64,000 bases of DNA from Tolypeutes matacus (GCA_026826555.1 JAKSZT010054215.1:19885673-19949672), one strand, 5' to 3'. Shown: positions 44,466 to 57,505, counted from the stretch's first letter. A program made the numbers and translations. The notes: a model not told the origin generated them from the sequence alone.

Positions 44466-45570
44466 CTTAAGGCTGGCTGTGCTGGGCAGCAACAATATAC
44501 TGGGATTATTTCCTGCATGTCTGAGTTGGCTCACCCCACTCAAACCAATGCCTCGAAAAGGAACTTGGAGCCACAGTGCCCCTGGCACCTTCTATGCTCT
44601 CCAGACATGCACCTGTTGCTCCAAGGGCCATCAGTTTCCTCTGATTGGGTTTACCTGGCTCTTTTCCATGAGCGTGGATTTCTGCTATCCGGTGTAGCAT
44701 GCCACCATCTATTTTGATGAGGGGAAGTGAGAAATTTCAATGTGGCGACAGTTTCAGGTCCTGCCTTGATGAGCCTGAGGTGTTGTGGGCTTGGCTACAT
44801 TCTTGGTTTCATTCCACTCATTTCCACGGGTGGCCTCCTGGGAAGAAGCCCAGGGTCAAAGATAAAGCGGGGCAGCCAGCCAAGTCAGCAGCAGAGATGA
44901 AGGGGATGTTGAAACGAGTAGGACATGAATGAGTGAGGACCTCCGCCTCTGAGAGTGATGTGAACCAAAGAGGAGGGCTCTCTTTCTGGCTAGAACTGGG
45001 CCTGGAAGCCAGACAGAGCCAAGGGGAGATGCAAGGGAGCCGGGAGATGGCAAACATTCTAATTTTAACAAAACCCCACTTACTTATTTTGTTGCTTTGT
45101 TTTTCCAGAAAGTAAGAATCCTCAATTAATACAAGATATAAAAAGATATAAGAGAAATAAACCCCACCTGTAACCCCATCACCATACAGTAAAAAACTGC
45201 TGCTATCATTTTTATACCTGTTGTAAGAAAAATGCACGTTATAGGAAAATTATCGACACAGTTCAACCATTTGGCTAAAGAGGGAAGTTAGTGACATTGT
45301 CCTATAGAATTGTACTCCAGCTCTTCTGCAAGGTTCACCAAATGCTGAATTTCTTTCCTTTTTTCTTTGACCTTATGTATGTATTTTTTTTTTACAAATT
45401 GATCTCATTCTGCATACTGTTTCAGATATTACTATTATTTAATTTAACTTTATATCATGAGTATTTCCCTAAGTCATTATGCATTATTTTAAGTAACCTA
45501 TTTGTTACTAAGAAACAGAAAATGTACATAGTAGAAAACTAGAAAAACACAGGCAAATATTAATTTAAAA
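44466..45570. other. Intergenic, no gene seen
   Basis: Small overlapping ORFs (up to 139 codons, minus strand 44818-45237) show no domain. No repeat could be named with confidence. Confidence 0.35.
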
Positions 45571-46660
45571 ATAAAGGACTTCCAGGAATATGGCGGACTA
45601 GTAAGACATGGGAATCTCTTCTCCAGAAATATAGCTAGAGGACAAGCTGAAACACCCCTGAAAAAGATCTTCTAGGGTTTAGGACAGCAGGTGAAGGCTC
45701 CACACCACCCAGAGGAGAGAGGGACAGAAGAGGGAAATCCCGACAACAGAACCGTGAGTTGCAGGTAGCAGCTTCTGCTGCTGCCGGCACCCTCCCCCAC
45801 ACTCTTCAGAATCCTCGGGCCTCTGGGCCTGCGACCACAGACAAAGGGGGCTTCAGGGATCTGCCACTCCCGGAAAGGGGAGAGACAGGGACACAGCCTT
45901 AGGCTGACTCAGGTTCTGACCTGAAATTTGGGCTGCAGAGCCCCACGGACCCTTCCACACGGTGGTTTGCCCTGGGAGACTAGAAAGGACTGGAGAAATA
46001 CGACCCTCGCAACCTCCCTCTCTTCTAGCCTGGACTAATTGTTGAGGACACCACGGGAGAGGGGAGAGAGAGCCTGGGGCTGACCCTGCTTTGGACTCCC
46101 AGGTTTGGTCTGCCCTGTCCCCAGAGCCCTTCCAGGCTGGGTGGGGCTGCGCCATTGTTTGCTTTGGAGCCTGCAAGGGGCTAAAGATATACAAACCTCC
46201 CAATCTCCTCCTCTACTAACAGGGACTGATTGTTGAGGATTCAGAAGAGAGTGGAAATATTTCCTAGCTGGGAAAAGGGGGGCGCTACAAGAAAAGTCTG
46301 GAGAATTATCTCCATATCATATTGATCTGGCCTGTGTCACAACAAATACACTCCGACCAGGCATTGAATTGAGAGCTGCCAACAAGCGCCATCTCCGGGC
46401 AGACCAAGGGAGTGCACATAACAAAACTAAATAGGAGAGGCTTTTCCTGGCCTCTATAGCCTCCCTGACCAAGGCCTTAGGAAACGACTCTACAACCAAT
46501 TACTGGGTCCAGTGCCCAGTTTTGAGCAACCAGCAGAACAATCCTAACAATCAAGATTGAGCCAAAAATCAAAGAGCGGTGGTAACTCACAGCCTCCTGC
46601 CACTAAAACCCCATAAAAGAGAAAGAGATAGAGCATCTAAGTAAAATACAAACTAACCAG

Positions 46661-47751
46661 ATGCCTAAGCACCAGCAAAAGATTACGAGTCATACTAAGA
46701 AAATAGAAGACATGACCCAAGAAAAGGAATACAGCAAAGTCCCAGAAATACAGCATTCTCCCAAAAGGAGATGCAGAATTTGAGAGAACTAATCAGTGAG
46801 ATGAGCACAAATTTCCAAAATCAAATTAATGAGATGAAAGAGAATATAGATAAAGAGATCAATGACATCAAGAAGTCATTGAGCGAACGCAAAGAAGAAT
46901 TTGAAACCCCGAACAGAAAAGTAATGGACTTCATGGGAATGAAAGAAACAATAGGTGAAGTCAAAAATACATTTGAAGCATACAACAGCAGACTCGAAAT
47001 GATAGAAGAAAGAATAAGTGATACTGAAGACAGAGCAGCTAAAATCGAAGAGAGAAAAGAACAGAGAGAGAAAAGAATGGAAAAAATTGAGCAGGGGCTC
47101 AGAGAGTTGAATGACAACACAAAAACGCAAGAACATACGTGTCATTGGAGTTCCAGAAGGAGAAGAGAAAGGAAAAGGGGCAGAAAGAGTATTTGAGGAA
47201 ATAATAGCTGAAAATTTCCCAACTCTCACGAAAGAAATGAACTTTCATGTCCAAGAAGCACACCGTACCCCAATAAGAATAAATCCAAATAGACCTACGC
47301 CAAGACACATATTATTCAGAATGTCAAATGTAAAAGATAAAGAGAAAATGCTCAGAGCAGCAAGAGAGAAGCAACCGATCACGTACAAAGGATGTCCAGT
47401 AAGACTTTGTGCAGATTTCTCTTCAGAAACCATGGAGGCGAGAAGACAGTGGTATGATACAATTAGGAAACTGAAAGAGAAAAACTGCCAACCGAGAATT
47501 CTTTACCCAGCAAAACTGTCCTTCAAATATGAAGGTGAATATAAAGTATTCACAAACAAACAGAAACTAAGAGAGTTTGCAAAAAAGAATCCACCTTTGC
47601 AGGAAATATTAAAGGAAGCCTTAGAACCTGAAAGAAAAAGGCTTGGAGGAGAGTATAGAAGAAAGAAAAGCAGAAAGGATAACCAAAAGAGTAAAAAGAG
47701 AGACAAAAATAAGATGACATATGAAAACCAAAGAATAAAATGCAGGAAATA
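46661..47751 (+). pseudogene. L1 ORF1 (ORF1p), two frameshifts
   Basis: ORF1p is the L1 RNA-binding trimeric chaperone. The first ATG is at 46661. The frame shifts near 46760 into the open piece 46771-47196, a long coiled coil rich in E/K/I heptads. It shifts again near 47115 into 47111-47752, which holds the RRM-like domain (KNIRVIGVPEGEE) and the C-terminal domain (SNVKDKEKMLRAAREK; CADFSSETMEARRQW). The C-terminus is very basic. Total length is about 360 codons, normal for the family. The stop is TAA at 47750-47752, just before the ORF2 coding region. Confidence 0.9.
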
Positions 47752-50700
47752 AATAGTGCATTTTCAGTAATATCATTGAATGTGAATGGATTAAATTCCC
47801 CAATCAAAAGATACAGGCTGACAGAATGGATAAAAAAACATGAGCCATCCATATGCTGCTTACAAGAAACTCACCTCAGACCCAAGGATACAAGCCGGCT
47901 GAAACTAAAAGGTTGGAAAAAAATACTCCATGCGAATTGTAAACAGAAAAGAGCAGGGGTAGCTATACTAATATCAGACAAAACAGACTTCAAATGCAAA
48001 AAAGTGATAAGAGATGCGGAAGGCCATTATATATTAATAAAAGGGACGATCCTCCACGAAGATATAACAGTCATAAATATCTACGCACCTAACCAGGGTG
48101 CCCCAAAATATATGAGACAAACTCTGGCAAAACTGAAGGGAGAAATAGACATTTCTACAATAATAGTCGAAGACTTCAACACCCCTCTCACATCATTAGA
48201 TAGAACAACTAGACAGAAGATCAACAAGGAAACAGAACTTGAACAATATGATAAACAAGTTAGACCTAACAGACATATACAGAACACTGCATCCAAACTC
48301 AGCGGGTTATACATTCTTCTCAAGTGCCCATGGATCTTTCTCCAGGATAGACCACATGTTAGGTCACAATACAGCTCTCAATAAATATAAAAAGATTGAA
48401 ATTATACAAAGCACCTTCTCAGATCATAATGGAATGAAACTAGAAATCAATAACAGACAGGAAAAAAGGAAATTTGCAAATGTGTAGAGACTGAACAACA
48501 CACTCCTAAATATTCAGTGGGTCGAAGAAGAAATTGCAAGTGAAATCAGTAAATATATTGAGACAAATGAAAATGAGAACACAACATATCAAAACTTATG
48601 GGATACAGCAAAGGCAGTGTTGAGAGGGAAATTTATAGCCCTAAATGCCTATATTAAGAAACAAGAAAGAGCTAATCTCAAAGATGTAACTGAACAACTT
48701 GAGAAACTAGAAAAAGAACAGCAAACCAATCCCAAAGCAAAAAGAAGGAAAGAAATTATGAAGATTAGAGCGGAAATAAATGAAAATGAGAATAGAAAAG
48801 CAATAGAGAAAAGCAACAAAACCAACAGCTGGTTCATTGAGAAGATCAATAAAATTAANNNNNNNNNNATTATGAGAAACTATATGCCAACAAACTAGAC
48901 AACCTGGATGAAATGGACAAATTTCTAGAAACTCATAACCAACCTACACTGACACAACAAGAAATACAAGAACTTAACAAACCAATCAAAATTAAGGAGA
49001 TTGAATCCATCATCAAAAATCTCCCAGCAAAGAAAAGTCCAGGACCAGATGGCTTCACAGGTGAGTTCTACCAAGCATTTAGAAAAGAATTAACACCAAT
49101 CCTGTTTAAACTCTTCCAAAAAATTGAAGAGGAAGGAAAATTACCCAACACATTTTATGAAGCCAACATCACCCTAATACCAAAGCCAGATAAAGATTCC
49201 ACAAGAAAAGAAAATTACAGACCAATCTCTCTCATGAACATAGATGCAAAAATTCTCAACAAAATACTTGCAAATCGAATCCAACAGCATATCAAAAGAC
49301 TTACACATCACGACCAAGTGGGATTTATTCCTGGTATGCAAGGCTGGTTCAACATAAGAAAATCAATCAATGTAATACACCACATTAACAAATTGAAGGA
49401 AAAAAAAAACCACATGATCATCTCAATAGATGCAGAAAAGGCATTCGACAAAATCCAACATCTTTTTTTGATAAAAATACTTCAAAAGATAGGAATAAAA
49501 GGAAAATTCCTCAATGTGATAAAAGGCATATATGAAAAACCCACAGCCAACATCATACTCAATGGGGAAAGGTTGAAAGCTTTCCCCCTAAGATCAGGAA
49601 CAAGACAAGGATGCCCACTGTCACCATTGTTATTCAACATTGTACTAGAAGTTCTAGCGAGGGCAATTAGACAAGACAAAAAAATTAAAGGCGTCCAAAT
49701 AGGAAAAGAGGAAGTAAAACTCTCACTGTTTGCGGATGACTTGATCCTGTATTTAGAAAATCCTGAAGTATCCACAACAAAGCTACTTGAACTAATAAAT
49801 GTGTTCAGCAAAGTGGCAGGATATAAGATCAACATGCAAAAATCAGTAATGTTTTTGTACACTAGTACTGAACAATCTGAGGAGGAAATCAGGAGGAAAA
49901 TTCCATTTTTAATAGCAAATACCTAGGAGTTAATTTAACCAAGGACGTACAGGACCTATATGCAGAAAACTACAAAACAATGCTAAAAGAAATTTTAAAA
50001 GACCTAAACAAATGGAAAGACATTCCTTGTTCATGGATTGGAAGAATAAATATCGTGAAGATGTCAATCTTGCCCAAACTGATTTATAGATTCAATGCAA
50101 TACCAATCAAAATCCCAACAGCTTACTTTACAGAATTAGAGAAGGCAATTACCAAATTCATCTGGAAGGGTAAGTGCACCCGAATAGCCAAAAGCATTCT
50201 AAAAAAGAAGAGTAATGTGGGAGGAATTTTACTGCCTGACCTTGAAACATATTACAAAGCCACAGTGGTCAAAACAGCATGGTACTGGCATAAAGATAGA
50301 CATATCGATCAGTGGAATAGAATTGAGAATCCAGAAATAAACCCTCACCTATACAGTCAACTGGTTTTTGACAAACCTAGCAAGCCCACGCTGATGGGAA
50401 AAAAGTCTCTTCAACAAATGGTGTTGGGAGAACTGGATATCTATAACCAAAAGAATGGAAGAGGACCCCTATCTCACCCCCTATACAAGAATCAACTCAA
50501 AATGGATCAAAGATCTAAATATAAAAGCCAGGACCATAAAACTACTAGAAGAAAATGTAGGGAAACATCTTCAAGACATTGTAGTAGGTGGTGGTTTCTT
50601 GGACCTCACACCCAAAGCACGTGCTTTGGTAAAAGTAGATAAATGGGACCTCCTCAAAATTAAACACTTTTGCACCTCACAGGACTATGTCAGAATGGTG

Positions 50701-51381
50701 AAAAGGTAGCCAACTCAATGGGAAAAAATATTTGGAACTCACATGTCTGATAAGGGTTTAATATCCAGGATATATAAAGAGATGTTATAACTCAACAATA
50801 AAAAGACAAATGACCCAATTAAAAAATGGGCCAAAGACTTGAACAGACATTTCTCCAAAGAAGAAATACAAATGGCAAAAAAACATATGAAGAAATGCTC
50901 AACATCACTCATCATTAGGGAAATGCAAATCAAAACTACAATGAGATATCATTTCACACCTATCAGAATGGCCACTATTAAAAAGACAGAGAACTACAAG
51001 TGTTGAAGAGGATGTGGAGAGATAGGAACACTTCTTCACTGTTGGTGGGAATGCAGGATGGTACAACCACTATGGAGGACTGTTTGGCAGTTCCTTAAGA
51101 AGTTGAATATAGACTTTCTACGTGACCCTGCAATACCACTACTGGGTATATACCCAGAAGAACTGAGAGCAGTGACACGAACAGACATCTGCACACCGAT
51201 GTTCATAGCCACATTATTCACCACTGCCAAAAGCTGGAAACAACCCAGGTGTCCATCAACAGTTGAATGGATAAACAAACTGTGGTCTATTCACACGATG
51301 GAATATTATGCAGCTGTAAGAAGAAATGAAGGCATAAAGCATGTGGCAACATGGATGAAACTGGAGGACATTATGTTGTGA
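47740..51381 (+). pseudogene. L1 ORF2 (endonuclease-RT), disrupted
   Basis: ORF2p nicks target DNA and reverse transcribes. The endonuclease domain runs from 47740 (SLNVNGLNSPIKR, CLQETHL, INIYAPN), shifts frame near 48240, continues through SRIDHMLGH and FSDHNG, and meets a TAG at 48485-48487 where Trp is expected. An N run lies at 48859-48868. The RT is open for 337 codons at 48913-49926, with [26 protein letters not shown] and an intact FADD box near 49729-49740. Further shifts occur near 49920, 50430 and 50700. The C-terminal region reaches YYAAV and ends at 51381. Confidence 0.92.
48859..48868. other. Assembly gap (10 N)
   Basis: Ten N inside L1 ORF2. The reading frame before and after the gap differs, and roughly 40 codons normally found between these ORF2 segments are absent, so the gap is probably larger than shown. 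Confidence 0.95.
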
Positions 51382-51612
51382 AGCAAGCCAGACACGAAAG
51401 GACAAATACTGTATGAATGCGTTACTATGAACCAAATATATTGTGTAATATATTGTTTGATTCAAAAAAAAAAAAATTTACATGTATCCATTACATTTAA
51501 TTGAGAAATGTATATATTTAGTCATCTGTGTTTACTTTTTAGTTTTTAATTGTTATGTTTTCAATTATTAAATGTACAAAATAAAGTTTAAAAAAATTAA
51601 AAAAAATAAATA

Positions 51613-51740
51613 AAGGAGCAGATGGGGCTCAAGCGGTTGAGCACCTGCCTCCTACATGGGAGGGCCCAGGTTTGGTTCCTGGTGCCTCCTGATAAAACAA
51701 ACAAACAAAAAGCAAACAACAAGCAAAACAAATGAAAAAA
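51613..51740 (+). mobile_element. DAS-type SINE, directly after the L1 tail
   Basis: GGAGCAGATGGGGCTCAAGC head, B-box-like GGTTTGGTTCC, CCTCCTGAT end and an AAACAAACAAACAAA tail. Confidence 0.85.
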
Positions 51741-51744
51741 CTAA

Positions 51745-51832
51745 CTTAGGGAAGCCAGTATTGTTCAGTGGTTGAGTCCCGGCTTTCCACATACAAGGTC
51801 CTGGGGTCAATCCCTGGTACCTCAAAAAAAAA
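51745..51832 (+). mobile_element. Monomeric DAS-type SINE, diverged
   Basis: GGGAAGCCAGTATTGTTCAG head, GGTCAATCCCTGGTACCTC box and an A-run tail. Together with 51613-51740 it forms two SINEs in tandem. Confidence 0.8.
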
Positions 51833-51974
51833 TAAGAGCACTCCATTCCCACCAATCAGAACTCACTGGTATTCACCCTTTAGGACACTTTTTCTAAGCA
51901 TATATATGCATATATGTATTTTGAGGAAAAAAGAAAAGAGATTATTTTCTAAATGTTTGTCAGGTTTTTTTTTT

Positions 51975-52080
51975 TCAGTTTTAAAGCTTAACACCTTTAT
52001 TGAGATATAAGTCACATATCACGAAGTTCGCCCTTTTAAAGAGTACAATTCACATCGGACGCTTTGTTGTTTTGCATCCT
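51975..52080 (-). repeat. Old L1 3' UTR fragment
   Basis: CCTTTATTGAGATATAAGTC, then CACATATCACGAAGTTCGCC, then AGAGTACAATTCA, is the antisense pattern of old L1 3' UTRs. Confidence 0.65.
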
Positions 52081-53250
52081 GCTTTTTTCAGTCAGTGACC
52101 TCCACCTGTTGTTTTAGTCAACCTTCATATCTTCTAATTAGCTGGACCACTGAAACCTCCTACCTTGACCTGAAAATGACCTGTGGGGCAAGTTTGTTCA
52201 GCCCAGTGTCCAATCCAGGCCCATGGGTTACTCCGGGTAGAGCCCTTCAGCATCTTTACACGTGGCTCACAGGTGCCAAGTCTAGGGGTAATTTGTTCCA
52301 GCGGATACTCCGTTTTACAGGTGAGGCAGCTGAGACTTGAGAAGTGGGCTCCACCCAGGGTCCCCAGGCCTTAAAGCAGAGGGTCCGGCGCCTGCAGCCC
52401 CTGGCCGGAGCCTGCGTCCACTACCCACTCCACCACATTGCTGATGGCAGCTTCGCAGGACAATCCAAGTTCTCCTCTTCAGAATAGCACCTTCTCCCTC
52501 TTCCAACACTGAACTTTCTATTGAGCCTTGTGCAGGGCCCTCCCGTGCTGGGGATGTAGCACCGAAAGCTGTTGCCCTTTACTCAGAAAGGGCCTGAGGG
52601 AAGCAGATGAGAACAGAAGCAGTAACACAGAGCGCTCTGGGAACAAAATACAGGGTGGCGGACCCTGACTGTGGAGGAGGGGGGCAGCAGTGGGTGCAAG
52701 AGAGCACGCCAGGGGCGAGGAGGTGGTTGCAAATTATTTATAATGTAGACCCATTAGGTGGGAGAGTGGAAAGAGGGGAAATTGAAGAGGAAAGCAGGAA
52801 CCAAACTTCAAAGGGCCTCGTGTGCCGTCCTAAGGCATCTGGATTGCATTCCGGGATGCCATGGAAAGCTTTACATCGGGGAGGAAGGTGACCAGGGTAC
52901 ATCCCTGGGCAGCAGTGTGGAAGATGGATTGGAAGGCCAGGGGTTGGGAGACAGAGGAGGCTCTTCCATCAGCAAGGCCAAAATTGGCCAGGGACAGTGA
53001 TCAGGGGTTTCAAGGCAGCTGTCTTCTCTCCACTAGGTCATTCCTGCACCAGGTTGCACGTGCCCAGTGCCTTCTATCACGGCACAGCAGCACAATCTGC
53101 CCCGGCCCACCGCATCCTTTCCACCCAACTCCTGGAGCTCACACACTCTGCTCTAACCAGACTGACGGCTGGAAGAGCCCTGGACACCCCTGCTGCTGCT
53201 GGCCTCTGTGGGTTTTGTTTTTGTTTTTGTTTTTTCGCACAGACTTCTCT
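52081..53250. other. Intergenic; MIR piece at ~52305-52440
   Basis: CCGTTTTACAGGTGAGGCAG at 52310 suggests an antisense MIR. The rest is GC-richer sequence with ORFs up to about 158 codons on + and 100 on -, lacking domains. No gene is supported. Confidence 0.4.
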
Positions 53251-53254
53251 GTTC

Positions 53255-53400
53255 CTTTTTGTATCTCTGGCAAATCCTTTGCCTAAATTCAAGAGGCAGC
53301 TCAACGGTGTCCCCTCCTCCAGAAGCCCTCCTTGCTTCTCCTGCAGACTGTCTATAAAGAGCACTATTAGCACCCACAACCTTGTATTGTGTGTGTCTGC
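53255..53400 (-). repeat. L2-like relic
   Basis: AAGAGGCAGCTCAACGGTGT, then CTCCTCCAGAAGCCCTCCTT, resembles antisense L2 near its 3' end. Confidence 0.55.
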
Positions 53401-53425
53401 TTATGTCACGGTTTCCTTTTGGCTC

Positions 53426-53595
53426 AGTGGTTCTCAATCTGGCTGTTTTTTATTATCATCTGGCGAGCTTTAGAAAAAAAATCCTGATGCCAGTGCTCCA
53501 TCTACAGAGATTCTGATTCAGCTGGTGTGAGTTGGGGCCCTGGAAATTTTTAATAGCTCCCCAGGTGATGCTAATGTGCAGGCCCCGGAATCACC
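53426..53595 (+). mobile_element. MER5-type hAT-Charlie nonautonomous element
   Basis: CAGTGGTTCTCAATCTGGCT is the terminal repeat. GAGATTCTGATTCAGCTGG and CTCCCCAGGTGATGCTAATG follow. Old and lacking a clear TSD. Confidence 0.75.
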
Positions 53596-53729
53596 AGGAT
53601 GGTTTGCTTGCTGGGCCCCACATCCTGTGCTTCTGATTCGGCAGTTCTGGGATGAGAATTTGCCTTTCTAACATGCTCTCAGGTGGTTCTGGGAGCTACT
53701 AGTCCTGGGATCACACTTTGAGAACCATT
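53596..53729 (-). mobile_element. MER20-type hAT element
   Basis: It ends with CACTTTGAGAACCATTG, the terminal repeat read inward on the minus strand, with CTTCTGATTCGGCAGTTCTG internally. Confidence 0.7.
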
Positions 53730-53865
53730 GCCTCAGAAGCGGGTTTGTCAGAAATGCAGAATCTTGAGCCCCACCCCAGACTTACAGAACAGAATCTGAT
53801 TTAATAGGATCCCCAGGTGATTCGTGTGTATGTGAAAGCTTGAAAAGCTCTGCTCCAGACAGTAA
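53730..53865 (+). mobile_element. MER20-type fragment
   Basis: GTCAGAAATGCAGAATCTTG, then CCCCACCCCAGACTTACAGA, then CCCCAGGTGATTCGTGTGTA. The 5' terminus is missing. Confidence 0.6.
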
Positions 53866-55798
53866 CTTCCTCTGTCAGGGACCATTCATCTCCACATAGG
53901 TTGCACCCAGCACCACCCAAAATGTGCAGTAATGTATTAAGATAAAGGAATATCCATTGGCACATTGAGTCTTTAGTCCTGTCAATTGAGCACTTTGTTG
54001 CTATCTAGGAGCATGACTATATGTGGTTACTTCAGAACAACAGGACACCGGGGTGGGGGTGGGGAGGGATACCAGGTTTGTGGGGAAGATCCTACATGAA
54101 AGACCCACCCGTGGGGCCTGGTTAGAACACAAGAACAGGAGGATCATTCACCCATCCTTCAAACAATAGTTAATGCATCTATTTGCAGTGTCAACACGTA
54201 GGCACTGGGTGTAAAATGGTGAGCCAGACCCAGTCCCTGACGTGGAGGGGCTAACCACCTAGTAATCCTGAAACAGGTGCTCGTTTCTGATAGGACCACT
54301 CAGGCAAAATGTTGGTACAAGGCAGGACAGGAGGCAGTCCCATACAATGCCCTCCACAAGGAAGACCCACCCTGCCCGGAGAATCATGGAACCCTCTGGG
54401 CAGTTTGAGGATAGCTGAAGAGGAAGAGCTAGCCAGGACTCAGGGACCAAGAGTTTGCGGCAGGTAGCCAGCCGGTCTCGGCCACCAACCTGGGGTCAGG
54501 AATAGGAATTCTGTTTCCAGAATGGAGATTGGCAAGAATAAAGCAAGGTGAATTTCAGAGGCTGAGTATTGGTCAGTCACCCAAGACTGAGGGGAAGATA
54601 GAGACTCAATTGCCAGGACTGAAGGAAAACAGGGGTACTGAATCCTGGGGAGCCGAATGAAACTCAGTTATTGGTCCTGGACCAGAAATGAGTTTTCAGA
54701 GCTGGACCTAGGGCCCCAGTGAGTTCTGCTGAAAGCTGAGTTCAAAAGGAAGAAAGGAAGGAAAGAGCCTAAAGAGCATGGTTTCCTCACTTCCCTCCTC
54801 TTTGGAAGAACTGAATGAAATATTCCATTTTGGCTTTAACAGGAAGGAAAGCATTGTCCATTTCTGTGTCTGTTGCTGTTTTCACAAAATCTTGAAAATT
54901 CTGTGGAAGCTGCAAAGAGAATCGTTGGAGGCCCAGGGAACACATGGGACTTGGGAATGCAGCCTAGTGAAGCAGAAGACCCTGCACCGGGAGCTGAAGT
55001 GGACAGAGCCCAGGTGTCAAGGGGCAGAGGACAGCCTTCTTGCCTGCCCTTCATTATTTCTGATCGGTCCACTAAGAATAACTCAGACTCATAAAGCACC
55101 TAGGAGCCTGTCTCAGGAGGCTATCCAAGCTACTTAACTCAGAATTACTGAGGTACCAACAGGCACTAGGCTTATAAATCTTTTATTATCTGGTTGGCTT
55201 AGCCAGATCTCCAAAAGTAACTGAAGTTTTATGGGGTACTTTAACAAGCAGACTTTCAGAGTCAAGCTTTGTCTTGGATGAAATAGCCACCAGCTGCAAC
55301 TGAGGTCAGATCACCTAAGAGGCCCTAGATCTACTTGTTGGTGGGCTGAGGTCAGATCCTTGAATCTGACTAGATTTCTCATTTGATAGAGTGAATTGCC
55401 TTTGTCTTAATGTATATTTATGTGCATGTACACACACACACACACACACACACACTTAGTCTTTTATAAAAAGTATAAAGACTTTCTGGTTGCTTGGTCT
55501 TTTATCCTTGCTATTATTTTCACTGTTGTAGTTTTCTGATCCATGTTAGTATAAGTAATTTGGAAATAATATTTTCCATTCCTTTAAAATACTTTCTTTT
55601 TTATTATTAGTTATTACTATTTGATTTCTCTTCAATTTATTTGCTGTTCCATAGAAATGCCATTTAAATCAGTCCAAATTGTTTAAAATGTAAATAATTG
55701 TTTAGAATGTCTAATCACTGCTTAGCCCCAGAATATAATGAGTAATTTGATGATAATAAGAACTCCAAACAAACACTTAATGCTATTTCTAGAAATAG
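53866..55798. other. Intergenic, no gene seen
   Basis: Contains a (CA)n run at about 55431-55455 and an old unnamed repeat-like stretch near 54170-54270. The 119-codon ORF at 54778-55137 has no recognisable domain. Confidence 0.35.
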
Positions 55799-56125
55799 AG
55801 GGAAGCAGATGTGGCTCAAGCAATTGTTCTCTCGCCTCCCATATGGGAAGTCTCAGGTTTAGTTCCCAGTGCCTCCCAAAGAAGATGTGCAAGACAGTGA
55901 GTTGACACAACAAGATGATGCAACAAGAGACATGAGGAAAACATGAGAGACACAACAAAGCACGGAGTGGAGGTGGCTCAAGCGATTAGGTGCCTCCCTC
56001 CCACATCGGAGGTCCCAGGTTCGGTTCCCAGTGCCTCCTCAAAAGAAAACCCAGCACACAACAAACAGACACAGCAAATGCAAACAATGAGGGGGTGGAG
56101 AGAAATAAAATAAATCTTAAAAAGA
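55799..56125 (+). mobile_element. DAS-type dimeric SINE
   Basis: Two heads, GGCTCAAGCAATTGTTCTC and GGCTCAAGCGATTAGGTGCC, linker, tail AAATAAAATAAATC. The short flanking repeat agaaata is a possible TSD. Confidence 0.9.
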
Positions 56126-57490
56126 AATAAACAGAACTCTGATTGAGGATTATTTCAGTAGCAGTAACTTTCCCAGTTAGAATGAAGTTAATAAAAGAAC
56201 AATTTTTAAATTGTGTTGCAGTATTTCAGCTACTCAGTGATATCCATGGGACTCTAGAGTGGATGGTAGAAAAGTGACAAGATGTGAGTCTGACAAAAAG
56301 AAAAGACAAACCCTGAGCTACCTAGCAAGAGAGTGGGGTCCAAAACCATCACAATGACCTAATAAAAAATCCAGAATTTTTTTTTTTGCATTAAAAATGT
56401 GATGCTGATGCCCAACCACCCAGGTTGTAGTTTCTTGAAAATTTTCTTTGTTGGTATCTATAGGTCTGATTAATCTGAGAGTTCATCTGCCCGAAAGCAT
56501 ATTCCAGTATCGTTTTGTCCCTAATTGAATTTAACTCTAACATATACTGATGCTTTCTTTAGATTGTGCTTCAAAAAAATTATTTTAGTAATTATAAAGT
56601 TTAAAAGACCAATTTTAAAGATGCTGGCCAAAAAAAACCTTTATATCCAGGGAGAACTCTTTGCCTTCAGGGTCCAACTCAACATTCATTGGCAGGAATG
56701 TTCTGGAAACTTTTCAGAGCCCAAGGCCTATTCTTTGAATGGCCTCAGGGTGGCAAGTCTTTTTCCTTTGTTTGGAGCTTTGCTTTACTGGGAACTTCAA
56801 GTTTCTCTACATTTAGAGAATAATGAAGTGGTCCAGCTGGGTAACTGACTGTGTCTCAAACCCAGGGTTTGCCCACAGCACGGATTGTCTTTTGTGAGTT
56901 GTAAATCCATTCTGAAGGCATCCCCAGAAGGGTTTCGGAGGTGTCTGAAGCCAGTAAAGGTCATAGGCAAAGGGTATAGCTTCCCCAAGTGATGATTTTA
57001 AAGTGGCTGTAATCTGACTAGAAAACAGAAAACATTTAAAAAATAAATCGATGTGAGTTTACTGCCACAGCACACATGCGCACACACATACACACACACA
57101 CACACACACCTGAAGCTGAACACGCTTTAGGGAGAGAAAGAGAATTTCAAACTATTTTACTTTTCGAATACAAGCTTTGGGGAAAAGTAATTTTATTGCC
57201 TTTCCCACCACACATAAAAGAGCAAGATGAGAATTATTTCATCCCCACCCAACCCTCAATAGTCCGTTTTACAGGAGACACAGCGAGTTGAGAATAGAAA
57301 TAAGCGAAATAAGATGTGGCCTGTGGTAACCAGGGAGCCTGCTAACTGAGGCAATGGTTCTGGATCACTGCTCCCCTTCTACATAAGTTATTCTTTCTCT
57401 CCCATAGAAAAGCACTCATGTTAATAATCCAGAGTTTCAGCAGTTATAGTCCAGATCCCAAATAGGAATTACTGGCTTGCCTTTATATGT
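56126..57490. other. Intergenic; (CA)n at ~57083-57110
   Basis: No gene or interspersed repeat recognised apart from the CA microsatellite. Confidence 0.4.
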
Positions 57491-57505
57491 TGCTTTATGC
57501 TTTTT

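Larger units (their letters stand above)
45572..51609 (+). mobile_element. Near full-length L1 retrotransposon, defective
   Basis: About 6.0 kb. It starts with an L1-like 5' end (CTTCCAGGAATATGGCGGAC), then a 5' UTR of about 1.1 kb, ORF1, ORF2, a 3' UTR from about 51380 and an A-rich tail ending near 51609. A candidate TSD, ataaagga, flanks it (45571-45578 and 51610-51617), but a SINE abuts the right end, so this is tentative. ORF1 and ORF2 both carry frameshifts, ORF2 carries at least one nonsense change, and a run of N interrupts ORF2. Its 3' end is the same family as the 32923-33137 insertion. Confidence 0.93.

Noticed and set aside
53440..53480. Exon of an unknown gene in the 52.1-53.5 kb GC-richer segment
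   Set aside because: ORFs of up to 158 codons exist but show no domain, and part of the segment is L2 and MER5-type repeat.
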